From: Candidatus Omnitrophota bacterium
GTDB taxonomy: Bacteria > Omnitrophota > Gorgyraeia > Aquiviventales > Aquiviventaceae
NCBI GenBank assembly: GCA_023247195.1
Contig: JAHFGY010000007.1
Location: forward strand, 1 to 39,119
Length of the DNA stretch: 39,119 nucleotides
Direction of reading: 5' to 3'
Shown in pieces: positions 36,062 through 39,119 of this stretch. Numbering within the stretch: position 1 is the first letter of the stretch; every line of letters starts with the position of its first letter. The notes under the pieces were generated by a model. It made no database searches, was not told the origin of the DNA, and saw nothing but the letters and a program-made list of their open reading frames with translations. The position numbers were made by a program, and so were the translations under genes.

Positions 36062-38247
36062 CGAGACTCCTCGTGTTGTGGTTGCAAAAGGGTCAATTTC
36101 GAGAGGTCGGCAACCCGGTCAGTATACAACGCCTGAATTGCCTGCATCAAGGCGAGCCGGTTTTGCTTCACTCGCTCGTCCGGAACATTCACCATCACCT
36201 CGGCAAAAAACGTGTGGAGCGGTTCACTGAAAGCCTTGGCAAAAGCGGCGGTCGCCTCTTGGTACGATCCGGCACCGGCGAGTTTCCCCACCGTCGCTCC
36301 TTGCTCTTCCAACGCTTTGTATAGCCGCTGCTCGGCGGGCTCGGTGAGGTGCGCCGACTCGACCGCGCTTTGGGTCAGCTTGGCCGATCGCAGCATGTTG
36401 CGCGTTCGCTCGATAATTTTAGCGGCCTCCAAGAGCTCCGGACGGCCGGACATCTGCTTCAACGAGCAAGCGCGCTGCATCACGCCCCAAAGATCGTGCG
36501 CAGATTGCGGGCTGGCCAACACGGCGTCAATTATATCCCGCGTGGGCGCTTCGCCGTTCTCGCCGGCTTTTCTATCCGGCCAGCCGAACGAATAAAGCCT
36601 GTCCAGCAGGTAACTTTGAACCCGCTTCGCCACGTCTGGATTCGGTTTCACCTTCAGCGTTTGCTCCATGGCTTGGGACCAGGCTTCAAACAACGCGGCA
36701 AACGCCAGTGGCTTTTGATTCATCCAAACGATTTCCACAATTCCCTGCGCGGCGCGGCGCAGGCCGAACGGGTCTTGATCGCCGGTGGGCTCGATACCGA
36801 CGCTGAAATAGGCGGCGAGCGTATCGTATTTGTCGATCAGCGCCAGTGCGGAGCCGGCAACGGACTCGGGACGCTTACCGGCCAGTGGCAGGTAATGCTC
36901 TTCGACGGCTTTTGCCACGTCCGGCCCCAATCCGGAGTCGAGGGCATAATACTTGCCCATCACGCCCTGCAGTGTCGGAAACTCCCGCACGAGCGTGGTG
37001 AGCAGATCATGCTTAGCGCAGCCGCTGGCCGCTTCCAGCGTTTGCTTCTGCGCCGCGTCGAGCTGCCATTGAGCCGCGATTAAGGCGCCCAGAACACGCA
37101 ACCGCTCCGTTTTTTCTTTCATGGAGCCAAGCTTTGCGTGCATCGCGACGCCCGAAAGGTCGCCCTTGCCGAGCGGCAGATGGCGCTGGTGATCTTGATT
37201 CCAGAAAAAGAGGCTGTCGGTCAACCGCGCGTTCAGAATGCGCTCGAAAGTGCGCTGCACCGCCGCAGGCTTAGCGGTCTTGCCGTCCAGCACGGCAACG
37301 AACTTGGGCAGGAGCTTGCCGGAAGAATCCTCGATAGCAAAAACCCGCTGGTGCTTCGACATGCTTGCCAGCAGCACTTCGCGCGGCAGCGAAAGGTATT
37401 TGGCGTCGAACTGGCCGACAAAGGCATTCGGCGATTCGGTCAAAAAACAGACCTCTATATCAAGACCATAGAGCATTAGCTCCGCGCACGGCTTACCCTT
37501 AATCTTCTGCGCCGCGGCTCGAACCATCCGGTTGACCGCCAGATGGCGTTCGGTATGGTCGTAAATGATACCGGCAGTTTTGAGCTTGGCAAAATAGCCG
37601 GGGATGGAAGCGAAGGAAACTTTACGAGGCTTCAGCGGAAGGCCGACCCACGTCGAGGCCGCGCTCTTGAGCGCGCCGTAGCGAACGGCCAGCGGCTTTG
37701 TTCCGCTCATGGCGGCGAGCCAACGCACCGGCCGGGCAAAACGCGTGCCTGTCGCGTCCCAACGCATGGCCTTGGGAGTCCGCAGCGAACCGATGATCTG
37801 CGAAAGGATTTCCGGAAGAATCGCGGCTGAAGGACGCGTGCTGGCCGGAATCGACAGATAAACGTACTCGCCTTTTTTGTCGACGCTGACAATTTTTGTC
37901 TGCGCCTGAGTAGAATTGCGCGACCGCAAAAAGCCTTGCAGCGCCGGCGTGGGCTTTCCCTGCGCGTCGAATGCGGCGGCTTTGGCCGGGCCTCTCACAT
38001 CTTCCGCCGGGATCGCCTGCGAAGCTGAAAGACCGTCAATGCAAAGGATCAGCCGACGAGGCGTCGCGTACGCCCGCACATCGCCGAAAGAAAGGTGCTG
38101 CTCGCTCAGCTTCTGCTTCGTAGATGTATTGAGTTGCGTGAGCAGGTCCGGAATATACGCGGCCGGCAGCTCTTCGGTGCCGATCTCGAAAAGAACGTCC
38201 TGCGCCGCCACGCGAACAGATTTGGTTTTAGCCGAACGCGTGCTCAT
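36058..38247 (-). CDS. glyS: Glycyl-tRNA synthetase beta subunit
   Basis: [73 protein letters not shown]. Confidence 0.95.
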   Translation of the reverse strand: MSTRSAKTKSVRVAAQDVLFEIGTEELPAAYIPDLLTQLNTSTKQKLSEQHLSFGDVRAYATPRRLILCIDGLSASQAIPAEDVRGPAKAAAFDAQGKPTPALQGFLRSRNSTQAQTKIVSVDKKGEYVYLSIPASTRPSAAILPEILSQIIGSLRTPKAMRWDATGTRFARPVRWLAAMSGTKPLAVRYGALKSAASTWVGLPLKPRKVSFASIPGYFAKLKTAGIIYDHTERHLAVNRMVRAAAQKIKGKPCAELMLYGLDIEVCFLTESPNAFVGQFDAKYLSLPREVLLASMSKHQRVFAIEDSSGKLLPKFVAVLDGKTAKPAAVQRTFERILNARLTDSLFFWNQDHQRHLPLGKGDLSGVAMHAKLGSMKEKTERLRVLGALIAAQWQLDAAQKQTLEAASGCAKHDLLTTLVREFPTLQGVMGKYYALDSGLGPDVAKAVEEHYLPLAGKRPESVAGSALALIDKYDTLAAYFSVGIEPTGDQDPFGLRRAAQGIVEIVWMNQKPLAFAALFEAWSQAMEQTLKVKPNPDVAKRVQSYLLDRLYSFGWPDRKAGENGEAPTRDIIDAVLASPQSAHDLWGVMQRACSLKQMSGRPELLEAAKIIERTRNMLRSAKLTQSAVESAHLTEPAEQRLYKALEEQGATVGKLAGAGSYQEATAAFAKAFSEPLHTFFAEVMVNVPDERVKQNRLALMQAIQALYTDRVADLSKLTLLQPQHEESR

Positions 38248-39119
38248 GCGGCGACCGCCTCTTTCTTGGGAGCGAAACGGGTCAAATAAAGCTCGGCGCA
38301 TTGCTTGGCCAATTTGCGGATGCGCAGCACGTACCCCGGCCGGTCCGACTGGCTTATCGCGCCGCGCGCGTCCATCATATTGAACGCATGGCTGCATTTG
38401 AGCATCTGCTCATAGGCCGGCAATAGCACGTCCGATCCCACGGCCAAGAGCTTGGCGGCTTCCTTCTCGTGCTGCTCAAAGACCGATCGATAGAGCGCCA
38501 CCTCCGCGTGCTCGAAATTGTACCGCGATCCTTCCTGTTCGGAAACGCGGTGCAATTGGCCGTAGGTCGTGTGCGGGCCCCAGGCAAGCGAATACACGTC
38601 TTCCTTGCCCTGCACGAACATGCCGATGCGCTCGAGGCCGTACGTGATCTCGCACGAAATAGGATTCAAATCCAGCCCGCCGACCTGCTGGAAATAAGTG
38701 AACTGCGTGGACTCCAGGCTGTCGATCCAGACTTCCCAGCCAAGCCCCCAAGCGCCGAGCGTGGGCGATTCCCAGTCATCCTGCACGAACCGCAGGTCAT
38801 GGTCTTCCAAGCGCAGCCCGCACCGCCGCAAGCTCTCCAGATAGAGCTGCTGCACATTGTCCGGGCTCGGCTTGAGGATCACCTGGTACTGGTAATAGCG
38901 CTGCATCCGAAGCGGATTTTCGGCATAGCGGCCGTCGGTCGGGCGGCGAGACGGCTGCACATACGCCGCGCGCCACGGCTCAGGGCCCAGCGCGCCGAAA
39001 AACGTGGCCGGGTGGAATGTGCCCGCGCCCATTTCGATGTCGTATGGCTGTACGATCGCGCAGCCCTGTTTTGCCCAGAAGGCGTCGAGGGCAGCGATCA
39101 TGTCCTGCAAATTTGGAGG
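38244..39119 (-). CDS. glyQ: Glycyl-tRNA synthetase alpha subunit, probably starts beyond window end
   Basis: [73 protein letters not shown]; frame open to the edge (PPNLQDM). Confidence 0.95.
   Translation of the reverse strand, partial: PPNLQDMIAALDAFWAKQGCAIVQPYDIEMGAGTFHPATFFGALGPEPWRAAYVQPSRRPTDGRYAENPLRMQRYYQYQVILKPSPDNVQQLYLESLRRCGLRLEDHDLRFVQDDWESPTLGAWGLGWEVWIDSLESTQFTYFQQVGGLDLNPISCEITYGLERIGMFVQGKEDVYSLAWGPHTTYGQLHRVSEQEGSRYNFEHAEVALYRSVFEQHEKEAAKLLAVGSDVLLPAYEQMLKCSHAFNMMDARGAISQSDRPGYVLRIRKLAKQCAELYLTRFAPKKEAVAA

Noticed and set aside
1-39119. CRISPR arrays, transposases, phage genes, toxin-antitoxin or defence islands
   Set aside because: None seen; no tandem direct repeats with spacers and no transposase-like ORFs. 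MazG here is the housekeeping pyrophosphohydrolase type without a paired toxin

Overview
GC-rich, gene-dense bacterial chromosome segment, possibly from the Omnitrophota/PVC neighbourhood (a guess from the TIGR04073 exosortase-associated genes and the large secreted beta-barrel; not testable here). Positions 1 to about 25.1 kb are almost entirely + strand: a truncated glycosyltransferase end, UDG, priA-def-fmt, two tandem galT paralogs, gap, PilZ, a small ORF, HIT, PilZ, GDPD, a cNMP-binding/MinD-like/patatin fusion, a full beta-oxidation set (thiolase, HBDH, crotonase, acyl-CoA DH), three REC-only response regulators, FadD, a TPR-metalloprotease, era, NUDIX, yqeY, ferredoxin, a tRNA-binding protein and an alpha/beta hydrolase. 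From 25.1 to 39.1 kb everything is on the - strand: an overlapping 9-gene cluster (inositol-phosphate synthase, CPBP protease, two TIGR04073-like proteins, NYN, HAD, DUF3108-like, DTD, Rieske), a porin with its own promoter and terminator, tRNA-Arg(CCT), a sigma-70 factor, ppdK, glyS and glyQ. Main points for follow-up: (1) a contiguous set of genes that could take phospholipid to acetyl-CoA, with several signalling domains; (2) a tandem GalT paralog in which the nucleophilic His of the HxH motif reads as Arg; (3) the TIGR04073/CPBP/inositol cluster; (4) ferredoxin and tRNA-binding protein ORFs joined by ATGA through two Pro/Ala-rich linkers; (5) a three-arm dyad just upstream of the thiolase. 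No CRISPR, transposon, phage or classical defence system was seen.
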